The notes beneath the pieces are model-generated. The model was not told the origin of the DNA, ran no database searches, and was given only the letters and a program-made list of their open reading frames with translations. This document shows, one piece after another, positions 50,084 through 59,154 of a stretch of DNA of 64,000 nucleotides. The stretch is taken from NCBI GenBank assembly GCA_031292015.1, contig JARLHY010000139.1:62001-126000 (forward strand), given 5' to 3'. The DNA comes from Negativicutes bacterium (GTDB taxonomy: Bacteria > Bacillota_C > Negativicutes > Sporomusales_B > JARLHX01). The position numbers and the translations under genes were made by a program. The stretch's first letter is position 1. Each line of letters starts with the position of its first letter.

Positions 50084-51259
50084 GTGCAGGCAATGTTGTC
50101 TTCGTTGTTTGAACTAAGGAAATTTGTAGTTCCTGAATTTATTTTTGGTCTCGGCGCCAGAAATTTAGTGGGCCGGTATGCGGTAAACTACGGTACCCGC
50201 AGAGCCCTTCTGGTTACTGATAAGCATCTGCGGATGTCGACACCCTGGGTGGAGCAGGTCGGAAAATCTCTCGAAAATGCGTCTGTTTCCTATGTTGTAA
50301 TGGATCAGGTTTCACCTAATCCCCGTTCTGGGGAAATTATGGCTGGTGCAGCGCTGTTTTCTCAAGAACGCTGCAACGCCATTATCGCCGTAGGTGGCGG
50401 CAGTGTTATGGATTGTGCCAAGGGCATTGGGATCGTTTGCTCGAATGGCGGGCATATTTTGGATTTTGAAGGAGTAGACCGAATTTCCTGCGCCATGCCG
50501 CCGTTAATCTGCGTCCCAACTACCAGTGGCACCGGTTCAGAAGTTTCTCAGTTTACGATTGTTTTAGATGAGGGGCGCAAGGTAAAAGTCGCTATTGTCA
50601 GCAAGGCGGTTGTGCCTGACGTAGGTCTGATCGATCCGGAAGTGACCACTACCATGGAGCCTTTTTTAACGGCCTGCACCGGCCTGGATGCGTTAACCCA
50701 CGCGATAGAAGCTTTTGTTTCCAATGCCAGTTCTCCGGTTACCGACCTACATGCTTTGGAGGCCGTACGAGTGATATGGGAAGCATTGCCGAAGGCGGTT
50801 TCGGACCCAACCGATGTTTCTTGGCGAGCCCGGATGCTGCTTGGAAGCCTGCACGCCGGTATCGCATTCTCCAACGCGATTCTGGGCGTCGTCCACGCTC
50901 TGGCCCACAGCCTTGGGGGGCATCTGAATCTTCCGCATGGCGAATGCAATGCTATCCTCCTGGGACCTGTTGTAAAATATAACTATTCTGCCTGTCCGGA
51001 GAAGTACAAAACGATCGGAAAAATTCTGGGCTGTTCTCAGGACGGATTGCCGGAAGAATCCGCTGCGAATGAATTATGTTTGGCTATTGAGCAATTCAGG
51101 CGCGATCTTGGGGTCAGCAGAACCTTGGGAGATTTCGGCGTGCGCCGGGCATCAATACCCATTCTGGCGGAGCTTGCGCTGCGGGATGCCTGTTTGGCTA
51201 CCAATCCCCGGACTTTGTCGAAAGAAGACTTGAGGAAACTTTATGAACAAGCGTTGTAA
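50084..51259 (+). CDS. Iron-containing alcohol dehydrogenase
   Basis: 391 residues from GTG 50084 (ggagg 8 nt upstream). Type III Fe-ADH: cofactor motif AVGGGSVMDCAKG, PTTSGTGSEVS, metal ligands in GLDALTHAIEAF and HALAHSLGGHLNLPHGECNA. It oxidises an alcohol or reduces an aldehyde with NAD(P). The end overlaps the start of the next gene by 17 nt, so they form an operon. Confidence 0.93.
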   Translation: MQAMLSSLFELRKFVVPEFIFGLGARNLVGRYAVNYGTRRALLVTDKHLRMSTPWVEQVGKSLENASVSYVVMDQVSPNPRSGEIMAGAALFSQERCNAIIAVGGGSVMDCAKGIGIVCSNGGHILDFEGVDRISCAMPPLICVPTTSGTGSEVSQFTIVLDEGRKVKVAIVSKAVVPDVGLIDPEVTTTMEPFLTACTGLDALTHAIEAFVSNASSPVTDLHALEAVRVIWEALPKAVSDPTDVSWRARMLLGSLHAGIAFSNAILGVVHALAHSLGGHLNLPHGECNAILLGPVVKYNYSACPEKYKTIGKILGCSQDGLPEESAANELCLAIEQFRRDLGVSRTLGDFGVRRASIPILAELALRDACLATNPRTLSKEDLRKLYEQAL

Positions 51260-53522
51260 CCCTTCGGAATCGGGGAATTTCGCGCGGGATCTGCTCATCG
51301 GACTAGGCGAGAGGTCTGTGCGAAAAATTTACTATCCGGAATTACAGCAGCGAATGACGGAATTGGAGCGATTTCGACTGCTGCTCGACCAGGCGCCGGA
51401 CGCCATTTTTCTTGTTGAAGCAAGTACCGGCCACATTATTGATGCCAATGCGGCCGCCCGGACTTGGTATGGACACGAGCAAGATGGTTCTGATCAGGCA
51501 AATATTTCTCAGTGGCTGGAACTATCCTTACCGATCAGTTCGCCGGACATGGATAAACCTTTTGAAGTGTGGCTCAACTTAAGTCCTTCCGGTTGCCCGC
51601 AGGGACGGGCGGTGCCATTTGAAATCTCGGTACGCCGGGCCAATTTAGAGGAAAAAGATTTTCTGGTTATCGTAGCCCGTGCTGTTGCTGAACGAAAAGA
51701 GGCCGAAAACCGGCTGCTTGCAGCGCATGAAGAGTTGTCGGCGAGCTATGAGGAACTGGAGGCCTTGTATAGGCAGTTAAACAATACCGAAGAGGAATTG
51801 CGGCTTAACGTGGCTGAACTGCAAAATAGCCAATCGGCCCTTGCCGAAAGCGAAACCCGTTATCGCCTGGCCATGGAAGGCTCAAATGACGCCATTTGGG
51901 ACTGGGATATTCAGCGCGATGTGTGGTCGATATCGGTGGAGTGGGTAGTGAAAATGGGTGTCAAAAAAGAAAGGGCGAGTGATCGAAGCTTTTGGGAGGC
52001 CAGGATACATCCGGATGACAGGGCGCGGCGACAAGACGCAGTCAACGATTGTTTAGCAGGTAAAAGCGACCATATCGACGTAGAATATCGCTTTCTGGCT
52101 TCGCCTGAACGCTGGATATGGATCCTGGCCAAGGGAAAAGTGCTATTCAATACCAACGGAAAGCCTATCCGCATGTCCGGTTCATTTACAGATGTTACAA
52201 CAAGGAAGAACCAGGACGACTATATCCGTCACTTGGCTTACCATGATTTTCTGACCGGACTTCCCAACAGGTTAGGTATTACCGAAGCCGTCGCGGCCGC
52301 CGTCAAGCGAGCCGAGCTGGAAAAATCGTCCGGGGCATTATTTTTACTGGATCTCGACAATTTCAAACTTGTTAACGATTCCTGGGGACATTCCTCAGGC
52401 GATGCGCTATTGACGGAAGTCGCCGGCAAGCTTAGGGACTATTTTCCGCCGGAACATATCGTTGCCCGTATCGGCGGAGACGAATTTGTCATACTGATGA
52501 ATTCCGTCCAGCCTGATCAGGTTCGGGAGTGGGCGGAGAAAATACTGGCCTTATTTGACGCCCCGGTGATTATGCGCGGGATTCAACTGGCAATATCCAG
52601 CAGTGTTGGGGTTGCCTCCGTTTTGCCAGGGGCGACGGTTGACGAAGTCCTGCGAAATGCCGACATGGCGCTGCATACGGCTAAAGACGCAGGCAAAAAA
52701 ACCTGGTGCTTGTTTAAGCGGGAAATGAAAGACAACCTAATCATGCGGATGCAGACGGAAAGCGAATTACACCGGGCTTTGGCAACTAATGAGCTTTTGG
52801 CCTATTATCAGCCGCAGATTCAACTCGATACAGGAGAGGTTATCGCCTTTGAGGCTCTTTTACGCTGGTCTCACGCCGAAAGGGGAATTATTTCGCCTCA
52901 GGATTTTATCCCACTGGCGGAAGAGACCGGCCTTATCGTTCCGATGGGGGATTTGGTAATTCGCCTGGCTTGTCGCTTTGGACATATGCTCGCAAAAAGG
53001 TACGGGAAGCGCTGGCGGATAGCTGTTAACGTATCGGCCCGGCAGATTATGCGGGATGATTTTATCCGGACTGTTGGCCGAATTTTGACAGAAGAAAACT
53101 ATTCCCCTCACTGTTTGGAAATGGAGCTTACGGAAAGCGTCCTAATGGAATCTTTTGAAGCTACCATAGAAAAATTGACTGAACTCCGCGGTTTGGGAAT
53201 CAGGATCATTCTCGACGACTTTGGTACAGGGTATTCTTCCCTGACTTATCTGAGCCGGCTTCCCATCGACGGCCTGAAAATCGACCGGTTCTTTGTCCAA
53301 GAACTGGGGGGGAATTCCACTGCGACGGCTATCGCCCAAGCTGTAATAAACCTTGCTCAGCAAATGAATCTCGCTGTTATTGCCGAAGGTGTGGAAACGG
53401 AGGAACAACTTCAGATTTTGCGCAGTTTGGGCTGTGATCATATTCAAGGCTTTTTGTTCAGCCGCCCACTGCCTGTCGATGAAGCAACCGAGTATCCTGC
53501 CCGCTTATACCCCTACACTTGA
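51243..53522 (+). CDS. PAS-PAS-GGDEF-EAL protein (c-di-GMP turnover)
   Basis: 759 residues, no membrane helix. PAS 1 (about 35-140; RFRLLLDQAPDAIFLVEAST), coiled link (about 155-205), PAS 2 with PAC (about 210-320; RLAMEGSNDAIWDWDIQRDV), GGDEF (about 330-490; ARIGGDEFVILM intact, so cyclase may be active) and EAL (about 505-750; FEALLRWSH, LDDFGTGYSSL, IAEGVETEEQL intact). It may make or hydrolyse c-di-GMP depending on PAS input. Pairing with an Fe-ADH is uncommon. Confidence 0.93.
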   Translation: MNKRCNPSESGNFARDLLIGLGERSVRKIYYPELQQRMTELERFRLLLDQAPDAIFLVEASTGHIIDANAAARTWYGHEQDGSDQANISQWLELSLPISSPDMDKPFEVWLNLSPSGCPQGRAVPFEISVRRANLEEKDFLVIVARAVAERKEAENRLLAAHEELSASYEELEALYRQLNNTEEELRLNVAELQNSQSALAESETRYRLAMEGSNDAIWDWDIQRDVWSISVEWVVKMGVKKERASDRSFWEARIHPDDRARRQDAVNDCLAGKSDHIDVEYRFLASPERWIWILAKGKVLFNTNGKPIRMSGSFTDVTTRKNQDDYIRHLAYHDFLTGLPNRLGITEAVAAAVKRAELEKSSGALFLLDLDNFKLVNDSWGHSSGDALLTEVAGKLRDYFPPEHIVARIGGDEFVILMNSVQPDQVREWAEKILALFDAPVIMRGIQLAISSSVGVASVLPGATVDEVLRNADMALHTAKDAGKKTWCLFKREMKDNLIMRMQTESELHRALATNELLAYYQPQIQLDTGEVIAFEALLRWSHAERGIISPQDFIPLAEETGLIVPMGDLVIRLACRFGHMLAKRYGKRWRIAVNVSARQIMRDDFIRTVGRILTEENYSPHCLEMELTESVLMESFEATIEKLTELRGLGIRIILDDFGTGYSSLTYLSRLPIDGLKIDRFFVQELGGNSTATAIAQAVINLAQQMNLAVIAEGVETEEQLQILRSLGCDHIQGFLFSRPLPVDEATEYPARLYPYT

Positions 53523-53569
53523 CAAGTGGTCTGCGAAAAAGATGATAACTTCAGGGCGGTTCCTTTCAT

Positions 53570-53607
53570 AAGGCCTGACCCCAGACAGGGGAGCAGGCCT
53601 TTTTTTC
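53570..53607 (+). terminator. Terminator of the ADH/c-di-GMP operon
   Basis: aaggcctg/caggcctt stem and seven T. Confidence 0.88.
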
Positions 53608-53724
53608 CGGTAATAAGCCGAGTTTGGCTGCCTGGCTGTTATATCCATTTATTCCGGGGTAAAGGGGTTTATTCAAGCGTGTCGAATGAAAATTCTAAAA
53701 GGTTGGTACGGAGGATTTTCTCAG

Positions 53725-55650
53725 ATGCATACAATACCGGCGGTTCAGGAAACAGAATTTAATCTGGCCCTTATTTCCACCTACCCCGACATGGCGAAGG
53801 TGTTTTCCCATCTGGCGAAGCAGGAGGGGCTCAAACCCTTTGTCGCCTGTGCCGCTTTGACGGAAGCGGTGGAGATAGCCAAAAAAATTGAGGCGAGAAC
53901 CGATGTCATCCTGAGCCGCGGCGGAACAGCCGAATATATCAAGGCGGCGGTGGAGGTGCCGGTGGTTTCGGTGCCGATTACCCCGTTTGACGCGGCACGA
54001 TCGGTGTATTCCCTGAAAGGTCGGACAAAACTGATCGGTTTTTTTAACTATCGGGAGAATATGCATGGCATTCGGGACATCGAGGAAATGTTCGGTGTAA
54101 AAATCCATGAATATACTTTCAGCTCTGAGGCGGAAATCGAAAAAGGCGTCCTGGATGCCAAAGAAAAGGGCGTCGCGTCGATCATCGGCGGCATTGTGAC
54201 CGTGAAACTGGCTGAGAAACACGGCCTGGAAGGCGTTCTCATCGAGTGCGGCGAAGAGGCCGTATTCCGGTCAATGCGCGAGGCGCTGCATCTGGCGCGG
54301 GTGAGGCGGACCGAACGGAGCCGGGCGGTGAGGTTCAAGACTGTGCTTGACACCATTGCCGAAGGGTTGATCGTGACTGACGAACAAGACAGAGTCACGA
54401 TCTATAATCCGGCTGCCGAACGGATTTTCCGCATTCCCGGCGAAGAGGTCATCAATCAGAAGGTGCAGGACGTCATCCCCAATACCCGGATGCATCTTGT
54501 TTTTGCAAGCGGAAAGCCGGAAATCTACGAGTTGCAAAAAATTCGCGGCGGTACGCTGGCCACGACCAGAATGCCTATCGTTTTGGATGGCCGGCGAATC
54601 GGCGTTGTCAGTTCTTTTGAGGATGTTACCAAAATTCAGCAGTTAGAGCAGGTGATCCGTAAACAGATTCATGCCAAAGGGTTTGTCGCCAAGTATCATT
54701 TTCCTGACATCGCCACCGCCAATCCGCAGATGATCGAGATCAAGGAACTGGCGGAGCTATACGCCACTACCGATTCCTCCGTGCTCATCCAGGGCGAATC
54801 AGGCACAGGCAAAGAGCTGTTTGCCCAGAGCATCCACAACGCCAGCAACCGAAGCAACTGCCCTTTTGTGGCTGTCAACTGCGCCGCCATCCCGGAGCAT
54901 CTCCTGGAGAGCGAGCTATTCGGCTACGAAGGCGGCGCTTTTACCGGAGCGAAAAGGGAGGGAAAACAAGGCCTGTTCGAGTTGGCCCATAAAGGCAGCG
55001 TTTTTCTTGATGAAATCGGTGAGATTTCCGGGTCGCTGCAAGCCCGCCTGCTGCGAGTGCTGCAAGAAAAAGAAATCATGCGGGTGGGCGGCGGCAGGAT
55101 CGTACCGGTGGATATCCGGATTATCAGCGCCACCAACAAAAACCTGGAAAAAAAGGTGGCTCTGGGGGAATTCCGCGATGACTTGTATTACCGGCTCAAT
55201 GTTTTCAACCTTAAGATTCCTGCTCTGCGGGAGCGCAAAGAGGATGTTCTGCTGCTGGCGCTTAAGTTCTTACGGCAATTCCGCGCCCAGGCCGAGGATG
55301 ACGCCATCCGGGAACTGGTTCCCTTCCTTGAGGCATATGACTGGCCGGGTAATGTCCGTGAACTGATGAACATGATGGAGCGGTTGTCGTTGCTGGCGCG
55401 GCGGATTCCGGGGAAACCGCAGTGGGGGGAGATGATCCAGAAGGTCATGACCATTCCCGCGGCCGAACAACCGACGATAACCCTCAGGGTGAGACTGAAC
55501 CAGGGCCTGAAGCAGACAGTCCAGCAGGTGGAACGGTCCATCGTTGAAGCGGTGCTGTCCAGATCCGGCAACGACCATGAACAGGCAGCCAAATTGCTGA
55601 AGGTAGGGCGAACGACCCTCTGGCGTAAAAGCGACAGAATTGAGAAGTAA
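53725..55650 (+). CDS. Sigma-54 enhancer-binding activator with PrpR N domain
   Basis: 641 residues from ATG 53725 (gagg about 10 nt upstream; ATG 53686 has no site). Domains: PrpR_N receiver-like sensor (about 10-185; ILSRGGTAEYIKAAVEVPVV), PAS (about 195-305), AAA+ (about 325-560) with GESGTGKE, the sigma-54 contact GAFTGA, and YDWPGNVREL, then a Fis-type HTH (HEQAAKLLKVGRTTLWRKS). PrpR_N proteins sense a pathway acid or its CoA ester. It faces the sigma-54 promoter at 55799 and probably controls the operon behind it. Confidence 0.95.
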   Translation: MHTIPAVQETEFNLALISTYPDMAKVFSHLAKQEGLKPFVACAALTEAVEIAKKIEARTDVILSRGGTAEYIKAAVEVPVVSVPITPFDAARSVYSLKGRTKLIGFFNYRENMHGIRDIEEMFGVKIHEYTFSSEAEIEKGVLDAKEKGVASIIGGIVTVKLAEKHGLEGVLIECGEEAVFRSMREALHLARVRRTERSRAVRFKTVLDTIAEGLIVTDEQDRVTIYNPAAERIFRIPGEEVINQKVQDVIPNTRMHLVFASGKPEIYELQKIRGGTLATTRMPIVLDGRRIGVVSSFEDVTKIQQLEQVIRKQIHAKGFVAKYHFPDIATANPQMIEIKELAELYATTDSSVLIQGESGTGKELFAQSIHNASNRSNCPFVAVNCAAIPEHLLESELFGYEGGAFTGAKREGKQGLFELAHKGSVFLDEIGEISGSLQARLLRVLQEKEIMRVGGGRIVPVDIRIISATNKNLEKKVALGEFRDDLYYRLNVFNLKIPALRERKEDVLLLALKFLRQFRAQAEDDAIRELVPFLEAYDWPGNVRELMNMMERLSLLARRIPGKPQWGEMIQKVMTIPAAEQPTITLRVRLNQGLKQTVQQVERSIVEAVLSRSGNDHEQAAKLLKVGRTTLWRKSDRIEK

Positions 55651-55760
55651 TTTTTTCAAAAAAGAAATAATTGTTCCAAAAATGAAATTATGGCATCGGG
55701 TCTTGCGTCTATTGACTTGATGTCATAATTTTTTGTTCTGTTTTTTCAAAAATGAAAAAT
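55651..55760. promoter_or_regulatory. Upstream activator sites for the sigma-54 regulator
   Basis: Three related inverted repeats of the form TTTCAAAAATGAAA: 55651-55670 (one arm weaker), 55674-55687 and 55741-55760 (TTTTCA-aaaa-TGAAAA, perfect). They stand 40-150 bp upstream of the promoter, the usual place for enhancer sites. Confidence 0.65.
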
Positions 55761-55798
55761 AGGCACAAAAAGAACGGGAAAGGCAGTGGTTTTTATTT

Positions 55799-55814
55799 TG
55801 GCATATTTCTTGCA
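55799..55814 (+). promoter_or_regulatory. Sigma-54 promoter
   Basis: TGGCATATTTCTTGCA: GG (55800-55801) and GC (55812-55813) separated by exactly 10 nt. Leader of about 200 nt to the MBL gene. Confidence 0.88.
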
Positions 55815-56023
55815 CTCTAAATAGTTTGAAAATTTGCTGCCTGCTAAAGCAGGTGGTGGGACAAGGATTCTGAGCAGGTCAAACGATGAAGGAGGGATAA
55901 CCGCCGCTTGGAACAGGGTGGAAACCGGGGGCAGAAGTTTCCGTAGTATCAGTACAAAATATGGGTATTCACGGCCTAAACGCAGCCGGGAAATATTCAA
56001 GCGAGAGACCGGGAGGGTGTAAA

Positions 56024-56782
56024 GTGGAAGAGTACAGTATTATTCCCATCAAAGTCGGCGAGTTTCTTGGCATCGAGAAATCAAATCTTACTTATCAGCT
56101 GGATTGCGGGCAGAAGCTAGTGGCACCGATCATTATGTATCTGATAAAGGGGAGGGATAAGGCGATCCTGGTAGATACCGGTGCGTCGGACGAGGAGTGG
56201 GCGAAGGATTACCATCATGGGCTTCGCCGGCCGCCGGAAATGCATCCGATAGCCGGTCTGAAGAAGGCGGGGGTTTGTCCCGACGATATCGAGATTGTTG
56301 TCAACACTCATCTTCACTGGGATCATTGCTTTAACAACAACCTGTTTACCAAGGCAAAGGTCTTTGTCCAAAAACGGGAGATGGAATACGCCATCAGCCC
56401 GCTTCCGCCTCACTACGTGTACTACGAGTCGCATCAGCTCGGCCTGCGGCCGCAGTGGTTCAACGGCTATGAGCGGATCGTGGCGGTGAACGGTGACTTT
56501 AACCTATTGCCGGGAATTGATCTTGTGACAATTCCGGGTCATACGCCGGGAATGCAGGGAGTCCTGGTGAACACGGCCAAGGGCAGGTACCTGATAGCAA
56601 GTGACTGCCTGGGGCTTTTTGAGAATTGGACAGGAAACGGCATTCATAAGCATATTCCCTCAGGCATTCATTATCGTCTTGATGAGTATTACAAAACCTT
56701 TGAAAAGATGGACAAAATCTGCGATTATGTTTTACCTGGCCACGATCCGCGGGTGTTTGAGCACGGGACATACCCGTATTGA
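56024..56782 (+). CDS. MBL-fold metallo-hydrolase (lactonase-like)
   Basis: 252 residues from GTG 56024 (gggaggg 6 nt upstream). Metal motif NTHLHWDHCF (HxHxDH), IPGHTPGMQG, SDCLGLFENW and PGHDPRVFEH: pattern of the N-acyl homoserine lactonase group of MBL hydrolases. In this operon it may open a lactone or cleave a thioester of the substrate. First gene after the sigma-54 promoter. Confidence 0.88.
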   Translation: MEEYSIIPIKVGEFLGIEKSNLTYQLDCGQKLVAPIIMYLIKGRDKAILVDTGASDEEWAKDYHHGLRRPPEMHPIAGLKKAGVCPDDIEIVVNTHLHWDHCFNNNLFTKAKVFVQKREMEYAISPLPPHYVYYESHQLGLRPQWFNGYERIVAVNGDFNLLPGIDLVTIPGHTPGMQGVLVNTAKGRYLIASDCLGLFENWTGNGIHKHIPSGIHYRLDEYYKTFEKMDKICDYVLPGHDPRVFEHGTYPY

Positions 56783-56838
56783 TGGAAAGGCGTCCTGGCT
56801 GCTAGGATTGGTAAAGTCAAATTAACAGGAGGTATATC

Positions 56839-58176
56839 GTGAATACTGGCTCAGATTCGTCAAGGCAAACTGTCAGCAGTGTTGTGGAAAAGCTTTCTCT
56901 TACCAATACCCACTATTTTGTTGTTATGGCCGCAGCTTTGGGATTTATGTTTGATTCGTTCGACACCTATATCGTATCCTACGCCATGCCCTCGATCATC
57001 AAGGAGTGGCAGATTACGCCAATGGTCAACGGGATGCTGACTTCGGCCGGCATTTGGGGAATGTTCCTGGGGGCGATGTTTTGGGGACCGATCACCGACC
57101 GATACGGCCGTAAGGTCGGTTTCATCGGCACTGTCATGGGCTTCAGCCTTCTGACAGGGTTGACCGCTTTCGCCGCCGATGTCATGCAGTTCGGCATCAT
57201 CCGCTTTGTTACCGGCATGTGCCTGGGGGGAATGATTCCCATCAACACGGCGCTGGCTTCCGAATACGTCTCTGCCAAGCACCGCGGCCGGTTCGTAGCC
57301 GTGCTCACCGTGCTCTGGCCGTTTGGGCTGCTGGTGGCGGCGATTTCGTCGCTGACTCTGGTTGTCGATTACGGCTGGCGTGTTCTGTTTTATATCGGGG
57401 TGCTGCCGGCTATTTTGGCAATATTTGTTACCTGGAAAGTGCCGGAGTCGCCGCGCTGGCTGGCTATCAGGGGCCGCACCAAAGAAGCCGCGGTTATCCT
57501 GAGGCAGCTTGGCGCCAGCGAGGACGACTTGAAAAACCTTCAGTCCGAGGAAATCACTGAAAAAGTGCCGATTTGGGTTTTACTGAAAAAACCTTATCTG
57601 AAAAGGTTTATTTTAACCGCCGGTTATTACTTCTTCGGCTATTTCGGCTATTACGGGTTTGTGCTGTGGCTGCCGTCGATTCTGGCCACCGTTTATCAGC
57701 TCAGCCTGGCCAGAACCTTCACTTATACCCTGTATGTAGCGCTGGCAGCAATTTTGGGCCGGATGACCGCTTTTTACACCATCGAGAAATTTGGCCGGAA
57801 GCAGCTGTTCTATGTCGGCTTCGGCCTCGGCGGCGTGGCGGCCCTCATCTTCGGGACCCTCAAGGATCCGACTTACCTGCTCTGGGGCGCCTGCCTGCTG
57901 TCTTATCTTTACGAGCAGGCTGTTGCCGGAACGGTCGTCTGGACCGCCGAGCTTTATCCCTCGCAGGTTCGGGCTACGGCAACCTGCTGGTCCACCGGCG
58001 CCGGACGCGTGAGCTCGGCCCTTGCCCCGGTTGTTTTCGGTTATTTCATGGCTAACCAGATGTACTACAGCATCTATATTACTATGGCCCTGTTCTTCTG
58101 GGTGGCTGTTGCCCTGGTCTACTTCATCGGTATCGAGACCAAAGGCAAGTCCCTTAAGGATATCGGCGCCGCGTAA
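56839..58176 (+). CDS. MFS transporter, acid:H+ symporter type
   Basis: 445 residues from GTG 56839 (aggagg upstream). Twelve membrane helices; MFS motifs GPITDRYGRKVGF (loop 2-3), RGRFVAVLTVLWPFG, VPESPRWLAIRGR and the second YTIEKFGRKQLF. Nearest to the aromatic acid/metabolite:H+ symporters (AAHS/MHS), with FDSFDTYIV in helix 1. Probable importer of the operon's organic acid. Confidence 0.88.
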   Translation: MNTGSDSSRQTVSSVVEKLSLTNTHYFVVMAAALGFMFDSFDTYIVSYAMPSIIKEWQITPMVNGMLTSAGIWGMFLGAMFWGPITDRYGRKVGFIGTVMGFSLLTGLTAFAADVMQFGIIRFVTGMCLGGMIPINTALASEYVSAKHRGRFVAVLTVLWPFGLLVAAISSLTLVVDYGWRVLFYIGVLPAILAIFVTWKVPESPRWLAIRGRTKEAAVILRQLGASEDDLKNLQSEEITEKVPIWVLLKKPYLKRFILTAGYYFFGYFGYYGFVLWLPSILATVYQLSLARTFTYTLYVALAAILGRMTAFYTIEKFGRKQLFYVGFGLGGVAALIFGTLKDPTYLLWGACLLSYLYEQAVAGTVVWTAELYPSQVRATATCWSTGAGRVSSALAPVVFGYFMANQMYYSIYITMALFFWVAVALVYFIGIETKGKSLKDIGAA

Positions 58177-58201
58177 CCTTCGCAGTCAGGGCCAAATCCA
58201 G

Positions 58202-58239
58202 CGGAGAGTCACCTGGCCTCCTGAACAGATGACTCTCCG
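58202..58239 (+). other. Intercistronic hairpin
   Basis: Ten-bp perfect stem (cggagagtca/tgactctccg) with 18-nt loop and no T run, between the transporter and the chemoreceptor-like gene; perhaps mRNA stabilising. Confidence 0.45.
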
Positions 58240-58287
58240 GGCCGCCCCAGCGGACGGCGCGAGAAGACAACCAGGGGGTGAATGTGA

Positions 58288-59121
58288 GTGAACGAAGAAA
58301 ATCCAGTTATCCTGGAAAAGGTGGCCCAGGTTTTGCCGCTGGTCCAGCAGGCCCTCGACCATGAGGTCGGCTTCGCCCTGACCGACAGGGAAAAGTACCT
58401 GCTCTATGCACCAGCCAAAGATCTTGATTTGCGCAACAAGGTCGATGACCGCATCAAGGAGGGGACCGGACTGCACCGGCTGTTCCGCGACAACCTGCCC
58501 TTCCTGGCGATGCGGGTGAATAAAGAGTTATACGGCGTACCGTATGTGGTGAAAGTCAGCGCCATCCACAACGACCGGCGGGAAATCATCGGGGCGATTG
58601 CCCTGACATGGTCGGTCGCCCGCCAGGAAGCCCTGAAGGAAATGGCCGGCAATGTGCTGCAGCATATCAGTACACTGGCCAGTACGACAGAGGAGATTAC
58701 CGCCCAGTCGCAGGAAATAGCGGCAACCATCGGGGCATTGACCCAGATCGTTGAAGTGTCGCAGACCCGGGCGTCCGAGACCGGTCAGGTTCTCGGTTTT
58801 ATCAAGAATATTGCCGGACAGACCAATCTGCTGGGGCTTAATGCCGCTATCGAGGCGGCCAGAGTCGGTGAGCAGGGACGGGGCTTCGGGGTGGTGGCCG
58901 AGGAAATCCGCAAGCTGGCTGCCAGCAGCGCCGAATCCATCGCCAGGATTACCGCCATTGTCGGCACGATACAAAGCGACAGCACCAATACCTACAACCA
59001 GGTCAACCGCGCAGAAGCAGGCATTACCCAGATAGCCGAAGCAATCGCCCATATTGCTCAGGCTACCGAACAGCTGCGGGCCATGGCTCTTCAACTGGAC
59101 AAGGAAGCAGAGACTTACTGA
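58288..59121 (+). CDS. Soluble chemoreceptor-like signalling protein
   Basis: 277 residues from GTG 58288 (agggggtga). No membrane helix. Residues 1-115 form a small sensor domain ([28 protein letters not shown]), followed by a short MCP signalling domain with the hairpin tip [20 protein letters not shown] and [14 protein letters not shown]. Too short for a full receptor; could link substrate to chemotaxis or act as a cytosolic sensor for the operon. Confidence 0.82.
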   Translation: MNEENPVILEKVAQVLPLVQQALDHEVGFALTDREKYLLYAPAKDLDLRNKVDDRIKEGTGLHRLFRDNLPFLAMRVNKELYGVPYVVKVSAIHNDRREIIGAIALTWSVARQEALKEMAGNVLQHISTLASTTEEITAQSQEIAATIGALTQIVEVSQTRASETGQVLGFIKNIAGQTNLLGLNAAIEAARVGEQGRGFGVVAEEIRKLAASSAESIARITAIVGTIQSDSTNTYNQVNRAEAGITQIAEAIAHIAQATEQLRAMALQLDKEAETY

Positions 59122-59154
59122 GCCGGCTGACCGGGCAAACAGGGGGACAAAAGG

